From Pelobates cultripes (taxonomy: Eukaryota > Chordata > Amphibia > Anura > Pelobatidae), in NCBI GenBank assembly GCA_933207985.1, contig OW240913.1, positions 261,146,280-261,210,279 of the forward strand: a stretch of DNA of 64,000 bases, in the 5' to 3' direction. Position numbers and translations under genes: made by a program. Shown here in pieces: positions 21,561-34,165 of this stretch. Under the pieces are notes generated by a model. It searched no databases. It had not been told where the DNA came from and saw nothing but the letters and a program-made list of their open reading frames with translations. Every line of letters starts with the position of its first letter. The first letter of the stretch is position 1.

Positions 21561-22740
21561 GCTTCCCTTCCCACTAAGCCACATTGGTTTCAATTTGTTC
21601 CTTTTACATTTTCTACCCAATGGTGTATACTGATAATTGTTCATTTCTAATATTTGTTTGATTTTTTTTTTTTTTTTTACAATGTTTGTAAGTGCATCAG
21701 TAGGGGCAATAAGATGGGCAGAGAAGACAGACCAAATGGGGACAGGGCTAGGACAAACGGGATCAGACAAGATGCTAGGAAGGGATAGTAGAAGGTCCAG
21801 GAGCCTGCATTAACACAGTCTGAATCAGCACAGAGAGAGCTGCAGAGCACACAGATTTTTATTGTTGAAGAGCTGGAAAATGGGTGGCTGAACTTCACCC
21901 ACAAATACTATTTTGCAATGTTAAGACTGTACTAGAGAGCTAAAGTAACTTATTTCACAAAAATAATTCTAAACGGCCAGCAAATTGCTTCAAGTGACAT
22001 ATTGAAAGAAGGTTAAGAATGTGTCAGTAGTGTAGGAATCAACAAGAGGACAGTTGGATCCCACACAACAATGTTGGAATGACTTCAGAAGAACCATTTA
22101 AACAAAATGGAAGAGTGAGCCTGCACATGAAAGCAACGAGAAGAGGACCACCGGTAGAAATAATGTTTCACACTTAAGATGAGATTATTTACTGACAGAG
22201 GATCATGCAAGCTTTGGAAGAGCTTCCTGGTGTCATAGATTCCATAGATACGAGTACAACCCATGGAAGCAGTAAGTTCACTATAAAACATCACTTACAT
22301 TAAATCTTTCTCATTTCAAGCTGTCCTTCACTTTTACACTTAGAATGTTCTCTCTTTCTGCTCCCAAACCTTCAAATATATTCTTCTTTGTTGCATAAAA
22401 CCACTAAGGATGTTGTCATATGTGTTAGGACAAGGAAAATTTACTCATGATTACCATAACTGGTAGAATGTGCAATTTGGTTGCATGTCATACACACACT
22501 ATATAGGACACAAAAAGCAAAAGAAGCCAAAAAAAAAGCTTTTGTCAAGGTTCCAAAGTTGCAAATGTAAAGGCAAGCCTAAATTAGGAACCATGTGTTG
22601 CCATAAGTAACTGCTTTAAGAAGACACTTATGTATAAATAAGTATAAATTCCATTCTCAAGATTGATGTAACTAGAAGTGAGATGTCTGTAAAAAGTGAC
22701 ATTCTCAGGATACACATATACACATTCTGTTGCTTTGCAA
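21561..22740 (+). other. Intron sequence, no recognisable feature
   Basis: No coding relic, tandem array or transposon terminus that I can name. A T-run is at about 21662-21679. Confidence 0.45.
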
Positions 22741-22746
22741 ATATAT

Positions 22747-23060
22747 AGAGCAGATATAAAAATATAAAGAGCAGATATAAAAATATATAGAGCAGATATA
22801 AAATAAATAATAATTTACAACCAAAGCACTCTCACAGCAGGGTGCAAAAATATCCATCCTTTAATGTTCAGCTTTCCTTGACAAAAATATGGTATATGTA
22901 AAGTAAAATAAAAATTACAAAAAAAGGTTTTCCAAAAATCACAAAATAGGCAGATACAGAAGATACACTAGCACCTAATGACTATAGGGAAAAACGGGAC
23001 AGACTACATACCAAACCTGAGTATCACATCTCCCTGGATGCTTCATCAGCACCTATATAT
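22747..23060 (-). mobile_element. Probable PLE pseudo-LTR remnant with short tandem repeat
   Basis: A unit of about 21 bp, AGAGCAGATATAAAAATAT, is repeated three times at 22747-22802. Next comes sequence with the flavour of PLE 3' ends (GCAAAAATATCCATCCTTTAATG). On the minus strand 23049-23021 has CUGAUGA, a GCAUC/GAUGU stem and GAUAC, a hammerhead relic with one core change (GAAAC to GAUAC). Confidence 0.45.
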
Positions 23061-23239
23061 CACCAACTCAAAATTTGTGCGTAAATACATTCAAACACAT
23101 ACAAAACATAATTAAAGAACAAATTAACCTCATGTTAAGGGTTTAATACAAGTGTATTCAGCATGGATTAAAAAGCATGTTACAAAGGAAAACATTACCA
23201 AATTCACATTGATTCCTAAAACTGGAATGTCTCTTTGTT

Positions 23240-23768
23240 GCCATGATTGACTGTCAGAGCCGGCCCAAGACATTGTGCTGCCTGGGTCAAAGGATGAAAT
23301 GTTGCCCCCCCCCACACCACCCTTGCACACATCCAGGAAATACAGTGTGTGTATTGTATGCAGTGTGTATAGGGAATGCAGAGAACAGGATACAGAGTGT
23401 GTGTGTAGTGAATGCAGTGTTTAGTGGATGCAGTGTATGTGTGAGTGCAGTGTAGTGGGTGCAGTGTCGGTGTTTGTGCAGTGGATGCAGTATAGTGGGT
23501 GCAGTGTCTGTGTAGTGAGTGCATTGTCTGTTAGTGTAGTGGGTGCATTGTCTGTGTAGTTCATGCAGTGTAGTGTGTGCAGTGTCTGTGTTTGTATATT
23601 GTGTGAAGTGTAGTGCAAAGAGTGCGTGTAGTGTAGTAGATGCAGTGTATGTGTGTAGTGTATATAGTGTGTATAGTGAATGTAGTGTGTGTAGTGGATG
23701 CAGTGCATGTGTGTAGTGTTTGTAGTGGATGCAGTTTTTTGTCTGTGTGTTTATAGCCGTAATCGTTT
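23240..23768. repeat. GT-rich degenerate minisatellite within a dispersed repeat
   Basis: After a unique left part (GCCGGCCCAAGACATTGTGCTGCC) come many imperfect units of GTGTAGTGxATGCAGTGT type up to about 23750. Similar composite repeats with CA/GT VNTR cores are at 26880-27990, 36430-36790 and 40700-44800. Confidence 0.65.
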
Positions 23769-23794
23769 TATATATATATATATATATATATATA
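23769..23794. repeat. (TA)n microsatellite
   Basis: Pure TA run at the junction between the GT-rich minisatellite and the PLE endonuclease relic. Confidence 0.9.
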
Positions 23795-23799
23795 CATAC

Positions 23800-24190
23800 A
23801 TAGGCGGCCCAGGCCCCACAGCAGGCACATTACAGTGTACAGAGGTGACACAATGCCGTCATTGTAAAAGTGCCACCTGGAGCCATACCTGCAAAAAAAG
23901 CAACATGTATGGAATAAATGATTTATCAACATTGCCAGCAAAGGGATTATTTATCTAATAACATTTTATTGTTGTAAATCACGATATGTTGGTAGAACAA
24001 AGTATTGAATCAATTAATGTCAACAAAACACCAGTTTCAAGGCAAAGAATATGTAGATGGAGATTTATCTAATTTTGTTGTGCAAGGTATTGAAAAATGT
24101 AGACTTGGACTCAGATCTTCCCCTTATAGAGCAGAGGAATTTAGATTGGATTTGTGTCCATCAATTAGGTTGAATTTATATCAGTTGTAA
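23800..24190 (+). pseudogene. Decayed PLE endonuclease C-terminus
   Basis: Fragments read CRHCKSATW, then CCKSRYVGRTK (the YIG half of GIY-YIG) and then NFVVQGIEKCRL followed by a segment ending RLNLYQL. Order and spacing resemble the end of the intact PLE protein (CGHCKAC, QYIGKT, FQVIQKL, PKGLNEE). Frameshifts and stops separate the parts. Assignment is by pattern only. Confidence 0.55.
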
Positions 24191-25199
24191 TTATATAAAT
24201 GTGGAGATCTATTTGGATTTGGTGTATTTCTAGTACATGGATTTTGATTTTAAATGTATTACATTGATTTTCAGTTTTCACATATGTAATCTTAATACTA
24301 GAAATTTAACCAGTTTACCATAAAAACTTGCATTATAATGATAAAGTAAAGGCAGTTCGTCCAAAACATTTACACATTTAGGAAATAATATATTAAGGTA
24401 TTGTTGATTAGAATAGTTATATTTGAGATATTGTCCATGCAATTGGGATCTGGGCGTTTGGATGCTTCTTATAGAGAAACAATTAATCCCAGACAGTTTG
24501 TGTCATCATTTCATTGTTTTAAAGCATGGGTGCCCACATGGTAGATCCCCAGATGTTTTAAAACTACAGCTTACATGATCCTTTGTCATTCTAAGGGAAT
24601 TCTAAAGGCTTGCAAAGCATCAGGGGAATTGTAGTACTACAACATCTAAGGATCTGCCTTTTGTGCACCCCTGTTTTGAAGGGTCAGTCTAAAGACCAGA
24701 ACCACTACTGCACCAATTTTAATCAATATTTTGAATTCATTTGGGCAATTGTTGCCGATTTGTTTGGGGTCGACCATATTCCAAACACATTTGGCTTTTG
24801 TAAATATGAATATAACAATTGCCGATTATTTGAATTTAAACGAGAAGATGTTATTAAGACAAATCAATATGGACACATCTGAATACTCATTGTAATATTA
24901 TAAACTTACAAAGGTTTAGCGATCTCTTCTTCCCTCCCGGGCACCCACGGTGCTCTAATTTGAACTTATAAATTATGGAACATATCATACCCATAGCACC
25001 TTCTGTTGTTGATTACTGTAGGTTGATTCTGTTGTTATGTAAGTCTATGGCACTGTGAAATAGAATGTAAAGTTACTGACTACAACTTTCTTCAGCTACA
25101 TGAGACTGAAGGGAAATTGGAAGTACTACACATATTAATGTGAGCGAAATGAAAATAAATTCAGAGTTCTTCCTCTCTCTCTTCTTAAGAATTACCAAT

Positions 25200-25352
25200 A
25201 TGTGTATGTATGTATGTACTTTGTCTTTTATCAGGACTTTCAAGAAACGTAAATTTTTTTTTACAAATTAATACTGTTATGTCCCAACATTGATATTTCT
25301 GATTGTATTTGTTATATATTTAAAATTAATAAAAAAAATTTAAGAAAAAAAA
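25200..25352 (+). mobile_element. Very short 5'-truncated LINE insertion
   Basis: A 153-bp insert ending in an AATAAA-containing A-rich tail (25329-25352) is flanked by AAGAATTACCAAT (25187-25199) and AAGAATTGCCAAT (25353-25365), an imperfect 13-bp TSD. This is typical of a dead-on-arrival L1-type insertion. Confidence 0.6.
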
Positions 25353-25365
25353 AAGAATTGCCAAT

Positions 25366-26879
25366 GATGTTGGAATTTTGTAATTTTCACCAGATTTTGT
25401 CTATCTGGACAAAATACCATGTTCACTGATTAATGCCGACAATATTGAGATTGTAATATAAACACAAAAGATAAATGAGCTAAACTCATCACATGGTTTT
25501 CGGGACTACTTAAGTAAACTTATGTTCTTTAGCAAGCAAAAAGAGGAATTAAAACAGTAGTTCGCAACACTTGCACAGACCCAAAGGCTTAATAACAAAA
25601 TGTACTAAACAAGGGCAGAAGAGAAATAACAGTCTCTAGCATGGAGGTTCATGTCTCAGTTCTACCAAATGCACAACATCTCTGCCACACTTTGAGACTT
25701 GGCAAGTTAACAATGTATCATGACAAGGTACTCCAAATGCTTTGATGAGTATTTTCATCTCTAGATGGGAGATGTTGGTCAAACCATTGTCAATGAATAA
25801 ATTTTCCCAGATGACAAGCACCTAAACATAGATTTAATGCCATGCTTTCAGAGAATCAAAGAGGCCCGATAAGTATAAAATTAAAATATATTTCATGCAG
25901 TGAACATGAAATATAGTGAGTGAGTGGAGCTGCTCAAATGCTCATGCTGTTAGGGAACTCAAGTTAAAGCATTGTTACGTGTCTTTGCATTATAAGGCAT
26001 ATAATTAAGTATCAATATGTATGTGTAGCAAGCTCAGTAGACATTTTAAAAGTTAAGATACTGATATCTCAATCTATAATGTATTGATTTGGGCTATAAG
26101 GATAGAAGATAAACAATAATAGTGTAGTAATATCTCCTTTTCTTTTTGTCTCCCCAATAGCAAAATCTCAACACAAACTATTTCCATCCATGATATATAG
26201 ATCAGAAAATTGTAGCAGTAGCCAGTACAGTTCAGCCGGTGCTCACTCGCTGATACTGACACGGTGTTCCTGTCCTTCCACAAGTGTGGCATGGCAGGAA
26301 GAACAGAGAACTACAAGAGAGATGCTGTAACCTCAACAAATTGCTCAAGGATGGCTGCAAAGTTATGAGGCAAGTACTGAATGGATGCAGAGATAGCTTA
26401 GAGCAGTTTTGAGTCAAGAATGGATAATGATACCAAGCCACGTGATGCCTCTTATCTCTCCTTACCACTCTGTGCCTATGGAGTCAAGTTCAGCCTACAG
26501 CAAGCAGCTCCTTCCAGCAGATATGTATTTAGCCACCACAGTCTACATCAGGCAGATACCAAGGCAACAAAAGCCTCAAACTGTAGCATATGTTTCCTCT
26601 CTTGCCCATACTCCTACAGTGCCTTCATCTGTGGCAGAGGGTGAATGAAGCATAGACCTGATAGAAGGAGATGGTGACAATGTTATCTTATCTTCAACCA
26701 CATCTCATTCATATCTCAACTCTCTAATGAACATAATGAACATGAACTAAATCACCACATCATCAGATAAAACAGGAGAAAGGAAGTGATATCAATGACT
26801 GGCTTACCAACAAAACTACAATGCTGGGACATATTAATTTCACAATGATGGATTATCTGCTAAAGTTCTAGAATGGAAT
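25366..26879 (+). other. Intron sequence, no recognisable feature
   Basis: Mixed-composition sequence; small open frames here show no family motifs. Confidence 0.45.
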
Positions 26880-27990
26880 ATATGAACAGTGGTGGTTCTA
26901 GACTTTGTGATGCCTTTGGCAAAACTCAACATTCTTTTACCCAAAGTAAAAACATATAGGGGTTGCATTGTGTATATATAAGGAGCTGCAGTTATATTGA
27001 AGGGCGGCTTGCAGTGCTGGATACAGAGAGATGTAATAGCGCGACTGGGCCCCTTTAAAAAAAACAAAAAAGCAGCAGCAGCAAGTGATGCTGGGAGGAA
27101 GTGGCCGTCACTACCTTCCTCCCAGCTCACTCCACGCGGGAGGAGGGCGCGCCCGGCAGTGAAGAGGTAGAGCCAGCCGACTACTCCCATCATGTAATGC
27201 TTGCATTTGACTGCAGGTGTGCTTAAATGTAATGTTAGCTTTTAGATGCTGATGTACATTTGTGTGTAGTATTGGTGTTTGAGTGGAGGGGTGTGTTTGT
27301 ATATAATTTTGGAGTTTGATGGCAGGGGTGTGTTTGTATGTAATATTTGTGTTAGATTTCAGGAATGTGTTTGTATGTTGTGCTGGTGTTTGATTGCTTG
27401 GATGTATGCACATACACTGCCACATACATACTTGCACAGATATACATAAACATTAACACACAGAAACATATAAATACACTGACACATACACACAAATTCA
27501 TATTGACACTGATACACACACACATAGATACACACACACACACCTTGACATACGCATACACCAACATACACACACAAAGGCACACCCTGACACACAGATA
27601 CACACACTGACACACATATACATATACACAGATGCACATCCTGACACACAGATGTGTGCGCACACACACTGGCACATAGATACATACGCTGACATAAATA
27701 CACAAAAACACACATGCACACACCCTGACAAACAGATACACACATTAACATATACACACAGATTATATACACACACAAACAGATGTGCACACATAGGTGC
27801 ACACACACACAATCTGACATACACTTAAGCACAAATATGTGATATTGTTTTATATCTACAGCCATCCTCCTGTTAGCTTACCTTGTGTGTCCAGGAGGGT
27901 GGCTTGCTTGTAGTTCTGTTCCTGCTGCTGGCTGGTGAAAGTGAGACGTCTGGAGCAGTTCTTCTTGCTCCTTCTCATCTCCCCTTCCCA
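26880..27990. repeat. Dispersed repeat with long CA-rich VNTR core
   Basis: A left unique part (GGTGGTTCTAGACTTTGTGATGCC and a GC-rich stretch near 27090-27170) leads into degenerate TTTGTATGTAAT units, then about 430 bases of imperfect ACACACTGACACACAGATAC units (27410-27840). A right unique part follows (CTTACCTTGTGTGTCCAGG). Long cysteine/valine-rich reading frames on the minus strand are artefacts of the CA repeats. Confidence 0.65.
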
Positions 27991-27999
27991 CATGCTGCC

Positions 28000-28524
28000 T
28001 GTCAGGATTACAGGTTGATCCAGCACATAGAGCTGTATCACACTTAGGACTAACAGGTAATGTTTTACCAGGCCTTAGAATGGCTGGACTTAACATACCA
28101 GAGAATAGTCAGAATACTTGCCGAGGTTGGGGACACAGAATGAAACACTACGATGAGGGAAAGCCAATAGTTAGGGATACCAGAAAACAGGGAAGACAAA
28201 CGAAGCCAAAGTCAGTAACCAGAAATAAACTTCTGGACAACCACTAGGGAAACCACGATAGGACAATGAGGAAAAGTAGAAATGCATTTAAATAAGCCTT
28301 TTACACTTCTGATTGAAATCAGCCTCTGACCGCAGAATGTGCGCGCGTGTCTCCTGCGTGATGTCACACGCATGGTGATGTCCTTATTACCGCGGGCGGA
28401 TGTGGGGCTATAATTTGGCGTGGATCCCCCGTGGCCAGAGTCCATCAACATGTTGCAGCATTCAGGTACACTGACGCATGGCCGCTGAGCGGAGATACTG
28501 TAAGGTGAGGCTGAATATGTTACA
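28000..28524 (-). repeat. 3' LTR of a chromovirus-type Ty3 element
   Basis: In minus orientation the LTR starts TGTAACATATTCAG directly after a purine-rich tract (GGTTTTCAGTTGGGGGGTAA) and ends CCTGTAATCCTGACA near 28000, giving 525 bp with TG...CA ends. No partner LTR was found in the window. Confidence 0.65.
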
Positions 28525-29400
28525 TTACCCCCCAACTGAAAACCACCCACCAGGCAGGCAGGACCCAGCTTGAGGGGAAACTTGGAGTGGAAATAACGAA
28601 TCTTGCGACCAGCATGAATATCTGAGGCCAGAACCCAAGAACGTTCAGCAGGCCCATATCCCTTCCAATCAACCAAATACTGTAATGAACCTGGAATCAA
28701 TTATGGAAGGGACTTTATACTCCTCCTGTCCAGAAACAACCAATGGGGGTGATGGAACAGTTGGGACAGTTGCAAATAAGTGGTTTGCGCAAAGAAACAT
28801 GAAATGTATTAGGAATACGTAAAGAGGCCGGGAGAGCCAAAGAATAAGAAACAGGATTAATTCTACGAAGGATAAGAAATGGACCAAGGAATCTGGGAGC
28901 AAACTTCATGCTAGGAACTTTAAGTTTGATGTTGGGCAATGATAACCACACCCTCTCACCCACTTGGTAAACAGGGTTGGCACCCCACAGTTTATCAGCA
29001 TGAAATTTGAAACGATCAGCCGCAGTACTTTGAACGGAGTGAACTTTTGTCCAAGTATCACAAATTGAGGCAAGGTGATCATCCAAAGCAAGGATAGTTG
29101 TGTCAGAGAAAACAGCCGGCAGAACCGTAGGATGATGAACGTTATTAACAAAGAAAGGACTACCAAAAGAGTCCTGGGTAGCATTGTTCCTAGCAAACTC
29201 GGACCAGGGAAGTAATTCAGGCCAATTATCCTGAGTGCTATTAACAAAACAACGCAAATATAATTCCAATGATTGGTTAGCCCTCTCAGCTGTGCCATTG
29301 GTTTGGGGATGGTAAGAGGAAGAAAAAGACAATGCCCAACTGCTTATGGAAAGCCTTCCAAAACCGGGACAAAAACTGAGAACCTCTGTCAGATACAATA
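28525..29400 (-). pseudogene. Ty3-type integrase C-terminus and chromodomain
   Basis: Minus-strand frames read SDRGSQFLSRFWKAFHKQLG, then SSSYHPQTNGTAERANQSLE with the integrase catalytic Glu, and on through YQVGERVWLSLPNIKL and FLGPFLILRRINPVSYSLALP. A chromodomain follows, LQYLVDWKGYGPAERSWV (about 28640-28690), and then the LTR. Frameshifts occur near 29330 and 28700. The chromodomain would direct integration into marked chromatin. The upstream polymerase is missing because the sequence joins an L1 at about 29400. Confidence 0.85.
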
Positions 29401-29409
29401 TTTGTGTGT

Positions 29410-31488
29410 TAATTCTTAGGGTTTCTATGGATGTGTTCCAGTTTTCCCAGGCAATTTTCCATATCTTGTTTTTTTGGTTGGCCACCTTTCTGGCTGCGCA
29501 TTCGTATGTCTTATTTTGTTCTATTTGTTGAGTGCATTCTTGAATTGTTGGGGCCATTGTGGATCTCCATGCCCTACTGATTAGCATTAGTGCTGCTATA
29601 GAGATCTGGTAGGTGAGATATGCCGTGGCTGGTGTAGTTTCGGGGGGTATTTATGAAGGAGGTATATTTCTGGGGCTTTGGGGAGTTTAAATCCGTTACT
29701 GTTGATACTAGCTTAGCTACTTCTTTCCAATAGGTGGATAATCGTGTGCAGGTCCACCAAATGTGGAGCATGTCGCCTTTAGCTTCCAGACATCTCCAGC
29801 AGCGATCTGATACTGCGGGGAACATTTTATGTAATTTTGTTGGGACTAAATACCATCTGTACAAAATCTTTTTGGTCAGTTCTATGTGTGAAGAGCATAA
29901 CATGTATTTTTTTTGAGTGTTAAATAGTTTTTCCCATTCTGTGTCTGGATAGGTGAGTTTTAGGTCCTTCTCCCAGTTTTGCACAAACGTTAGGCTTTTG
30001 CTATGTGCTCCTGAGTTTAGGCAGTCGTATATCAGGGAGAATGATTTTTTGTTTGGCATTTTTGCTGTTAGCGATCGTTCGAAGCTCGTCAGCCGTTGCT
30101 CATTTACAAGTTTTATTGCTGGCAGGTAATGTTTTAGGAGCAATGCTCTTATTTGCAGATATGCATATTCAGCTGTGTTTGGTAAGCTATATTGTTTTTG
30201 TAAATCTTGGAAGGTTTTGATATTTTTCCCTTGTACAATTTGTGCAAAGTGGTATATGTGGTGTTTTTCCCATATATGGGAGTTGAAGTTTGGAATCAGC
30301 GACTGTAATCGTCTTCGCTGGTGAGTAAGCTTGTGTCATACATAGTTTCGCTCTATGGGTGTCCCAGATGTGTTTTGTTAGAGCGGTCGTGGGTAACATC
30401 TTTAGGTTTTTGGGTTTGCTGTGTTGTGGAATCCACATAAGTGATAAGAAATGATGTCCCGGAGTGGCTGCTGATTCTAAAGTCACCCACTGTGGTTAAT
30501 GTTCTTGTGTTTGTGCTATATCTATAGGGTTAATGTTTGCCGCGTGGTAGTATTGGCGTATACTGGGAAGGCTCATGCCTCCTTTCTTGTGGTGTCTGTA
30601 CATTGTTGAATTGGCTAGTCTTGGTCTCTTATCTGCCCATATGAATTTGTTCAGTATATGTTGATTTTCTGTGCAGTAGGATTGTGGTATTCGGATTGGT
30701 AATGTCCCAAAGAGGTATTGGTATTTGGGTAGGACTACCATTTTTATTGCAGCCACCCGGCCTGTCCAGGAAATGTATTTTTTGTGCCATCCCTGGAGAA
30801 GTGATTGAACTTGTGTCTGTAGTGTTGTATAGTTGGCCTTAAAAAGTTGTTGCACTGATTGCGTGAATTTTATCCCTAGGAAAGTGAGTTGGTCCGTACG
30901 CCAGTCATATTTAAATTCTGATTTTAGGGCTTTTGTATCTGCGTTAGTGAGGTTAATGCCCATGGCTTGCGTCTTAGCCACATTCAATTTATAATATGAG
31001 TGTTTACTATAGTCTTCTAGCGTTGATGTGATTTCTTGTAGCGAGATTTTGGGGTCTGTCAGGGTAAGGAGAATGTCGTCAGCAAACAACGTAAGTTTAT
31101 ATTCATTTTTGTGGATTTTTATGCCTTGTATCCGTGGATTATTTCGGATCAGGGCGGTGAGTGGTTCCAGTGCTAAAATATACAATAAGGGGGATAGGGG
31201 GCAGCCCTGTCTCGAACCATTGGTTATGTTGAATGATTGAGAAAGAAACCCACCTGTATTGACTTTCGCAGCGGGGTTACTGTAGAGTGTTTTTACTGCG
31301 TTTAAGAATTGTGTTGGGAAGCAGAATTTGTGTAGCACCCCGAGGAGGAAGGGCCAGTTGAGCCTATCAAACGCTTTTTCTGCGTCCAAAGACAGGAATA
31401 TGCTGCCACCCCCTCCCCGGAGGCTGTGCATTAGATCCAGCACCTTCCTAGTTCCATCCGCTCCCTGTCGCCCTCTAGTGAAGCCCAC
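29410..31488 (-). pseudogene. L1-type ORF2 reverse transcriptase and C-terminal domain
   Basis: Segment 31488-30496 has LSLDAEKAFDRLNW (motif A), NGSRQGCPLSPLLYILALEPL (motif B, shown with its usual neighbours) and LFADDILLTL (motif C with catalytic FADD), then LNVAKTQAMGI and the thumb. Segments 30486-30187 and 30143-29574 continue the C-terminus with a zinc knuckle, CWRCLEAKGDMLHIWWTC. The frames are broken at least between 30496 and 30486 and near 30187-30143, so no active enzyme is made. The reading past 29574 runs into Ty3 integrase. Confidence 0.88.
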
Positions 31489-31489
31489 T

Positions 31490-32264
31490 TGATCGTCGTG
31501 TACTATTGTTGGTATAATAGCGGCCAGTCTGTTAGAAAAAGTTTTTGCAAAAATCTTGATGTCCGTGTTTAATAGTGATATGAAGATTTTGCCCTTTTAC
31601 TGGGGGTTTGCCTGGTTTTGGCAGAGCGGCGATGTGCGCCATTAGCATTTCTTGTGGTGTTTGTCCTGATATTAACATAGCTTGAAACGCTGCATTTAGG
31701 GGGTGGCTTAATGTGCTGGAGTACGTTTTGTAGTAAGAATTTGGGAGCCCGTCGGGTCCTGGGGCCTTGCCAGACAGTAGTGCATCAATTGTGGATGTTA
31801 TTTCTTACATTGTGATGGGATTTTGGAGTGTGTATTGTTGGTCTGGGGATAGGTTTGGTAGGTGCACCTGAGAGAGGAAATTGTTTATCTCTACTGTTGT
31901 CGGTTGGTGAATGGTTGCGTCATGTTTAAGGTTATATAATGTAGAGTAATATTGTGCTAGTTCGTCAGCTATATGTTGTGGGTTGTATATTTTCTGGTTG
32001 AAGGAAATATGGGATTTTTTGGTTTTGTAGTTGTTGTCTAATTCTGGATGCCAATAATTTACCAGCTTTGTTGCCTTGAGCATATTCCCTTATCTTAAAT
32101 TTCTGTTGTATGTACATCGTTTTGTTTACATGCCAGTCATTGATCAATTTTTGTGTTTGGTTTATGGTGGTTTGCAGGGTTGATGTCGGGGAGAGAAAGT
32201 GTTGTGTGGTGGCATCTCTCAGTTGTCTTAATAGTGATAGAAGTTGAGCTTGAGAAGTTTTCAT
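31490..32264 (-). pseudogene. L1-type ORF2 linker region, frameshifted
   Basis: Overlapping minus-strand frames (32264-31965, 32083-31805) carry the endonuclease-to-RT linker, including a basic, glutamine-rich stretch. The path to the RT domain at 31488 needs several frame changes and includes stops. Confidence 0.6.
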
Positions 32265-32797
32265 ACCTCAAATTCCGATAATAGTTTAGTGATGGCTGTG
32301 CATTGCTTGTGTAACATTTTATTTCTGAGTGTCTGTGGTACGGCTGTTGTGTCCCTATCTTGGTCAATCATATGGTTGAACTCCCCGCATATGACGAGCT
32401 GTGTTGACCTGAAGGGGTCTAGTTTCATGAGTATTTTATGCAGAAAGTTCCTCTGGTTAGTGTTGGGGCTGTATACGTTTGCTATGGTATATTTAATGTT
32501 GTTTATGTTGCATAATAGTATTATGTATCGTCCTTGGTTGTCTGTTGTTAGTTTTAGTAGTTCGAAGGTCTGCGATTTATGTATCAAAATTGATACCCCT
32601 CTAGCTTTCGATGTATGCGTTGCGTGGTATTTTATTGGGTAATCTTTGATACCAAAGGTAGGGACTTTGGTTTTGACAAAGTGCGTCTCTTGGAGACACA
32701 CTACGTCAGCGTGAGACGTTTTTGCGTCTTTGAGTAGCATTCTTCGTTTGTGAGGGGTGTTCATGCCCCTCACATTATGTGAGTAGAATTGTATCAT
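32261..32797 (-). pseudogene. L1-type AP endonuclease domain
   Basis: The frame begins MIQFYSHNVRGMNTPHKRRM, the usual start of L1 ORF2. It continues VVCLQETHF with the catalytic Glu, SILIHKS, TIANVYSPN and QLVICGEFNHMID, where most family members have GDFN. The Asp-to-Glu change and downstream frameshifts argue that it is inactive. The role in a living element is to nick target DNA. Confidence 0.85.
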
Positions 32798-33938
32798 TGG
32801 TATTTTCTCTAGGTTGAGCAGGGATGTAATTTGTCTGGACTTTATCTGTGATAGACTTTATTACTAGTTCTTGTTGCTTTTTTTGGCGAAGTGTATGGCA
32901 TGCTAGTTCTGTACTCTTTGCATTGGTCTGCTGGGAAAGGTGGTGAATTGTGTTGGGGGGCACTGGTGTCCATGGCTGGAAAGGGAGGTAAAAACTTGGA
33001 TTTTGTGAAGGGTTGAGTCCAGGGGTGTGGGTGGGGGAATGTGAATGGGTGGTTTCCCATTAGGGATGCGATGCCACTAGAGTCCCCTGTGGGACGAGCC
33101 TAGACATACAGAGTTATTCCGGCCGTGGTGCCGGGTTTTTGGCGTGCCAGTGGGTGGGATTGATTTCAGGTGCGCCCGATGGGCTTTCTCCTTCAGTCCT
33201 GATTTTGGGCAGCTTCTGATTCCCTCGCTCTTGTAAGAAGTTAACAAGTTGTTTGGGTCAATTGTTGAGCCTACTTCAGTTTGTGGCATCTAGCACGCTT
33301 GCATAAAACAAAGAAAAAGAGAATAACAACGAAAACTCTAACATAACTAAAATTGACATAACTAATTGGTTTAGAGGCTTCCAATTTTGCTATCCTTCCT
33401 GGTCCGCTCTCCCGTGTTTTTATTTATTTATTTATTTATTATAATTTATTTTTTTTTGTCGCTCTCCCTGCTTGCTTCCTGTGACAGGTGGTATTGCACC
33501 GGCTGGGATTTATGGGGGTGGCAAGGTGCGTGTTATGTGTTTTTGTGGCGCATTAGGCATATAGTAGTCAAATATACAAAATACAAAAGAAAACAGGTAC
33601 ATTGTGTAGGTGTATGATTTGGGAATTGCATTTCTCACCCTTAATCGATATAGGCATGTTTTAGTACTACAGTGTCTACTAAATAAGCATGTAAACAGAT
33701 GCGATATGTGTAAGACTAGCTCGGGAGTTACGTCTTCTCATCATTACCAATAAAGGTGTATGTTATTGCCCCATTATACACAGGTCAGAAATTAAATAGA
33801 TGCATTGTGTGCATGTCTGATTGGGGGATTACAACAAATCAATATTAACTGATAGGACTGAGGGCATATTTTGAGTTGAAGGTGCTTGGGAGAGATACTT
33901 GCGGTACCAGGAGGCAGTTTGGAGGATAGTCTATGTTA

Positions 33939-34165
33939 TCAGCGTTCCTTTGTGACTCTGGACCAGTCCAGTCTAATTCTCCATTGTGCACCTGTTGCCT
34001 GGTCGTCAGGTAAGTTGTCAAGGCCCCAGGATTTTAGCTTACGGAGACCATCTTCCGGGGTGAGTAACGGTATGAGTTTTCCATCTTTGATTGCCAGGAC
34101 TTTCGTTGGAAAACCCCAGCAGTAGCGGATGCCATTGTTCATTTCAATAATTTTACACATTGTGT
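33939..34165 (-). pseudogene. L1-type ORF1p C-terminal fragment
   Basis: GIRYCWGFPTKVLAIKDGKLIPLLTPEDGLRKLKSWGL is the typical C-terminal domain of L1 ORF1 RNA-binding proteins. The preceding RRM and coiled coil are absent, so the element is 5'-truncated here. About 1.1 kb separates it from the ORF2 start. Confidence 0.7.

Larger units (their letters stand above)
29401..34165 (-). mobile_element. Tx1/L1-type LINE, near full length but inactivated
   Basis: From 5' to 3' on the minus strand: an ORF1p C-terminus (34160-33939), a poorly coding spacer, AP endonuclease (32797-32261), a linker with frameshifts, reverse transcriptase (31488-30496) and a C-terminal zinc-knuckle region (30143-29410). 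It ends abruptly in coding sequence where Ty3 integrase begins, without a poly-A tail. Confidence 0.8.

Noticed and set aside
27352..27865. Cysteine/valine-rich frames of up to 168 codons
   Set aside because: Artefacts of the CA-rich VNTR (repeating CVCV), with no conserved domain; similar frames arise at 36485-36769.
30496..32797. Functional LINE copy
   Set aside because: Frameshifts between endonuclease and RT and in the C-terminus, plus a GEFN in place of GDFN in the endonuclease, make it inactive.
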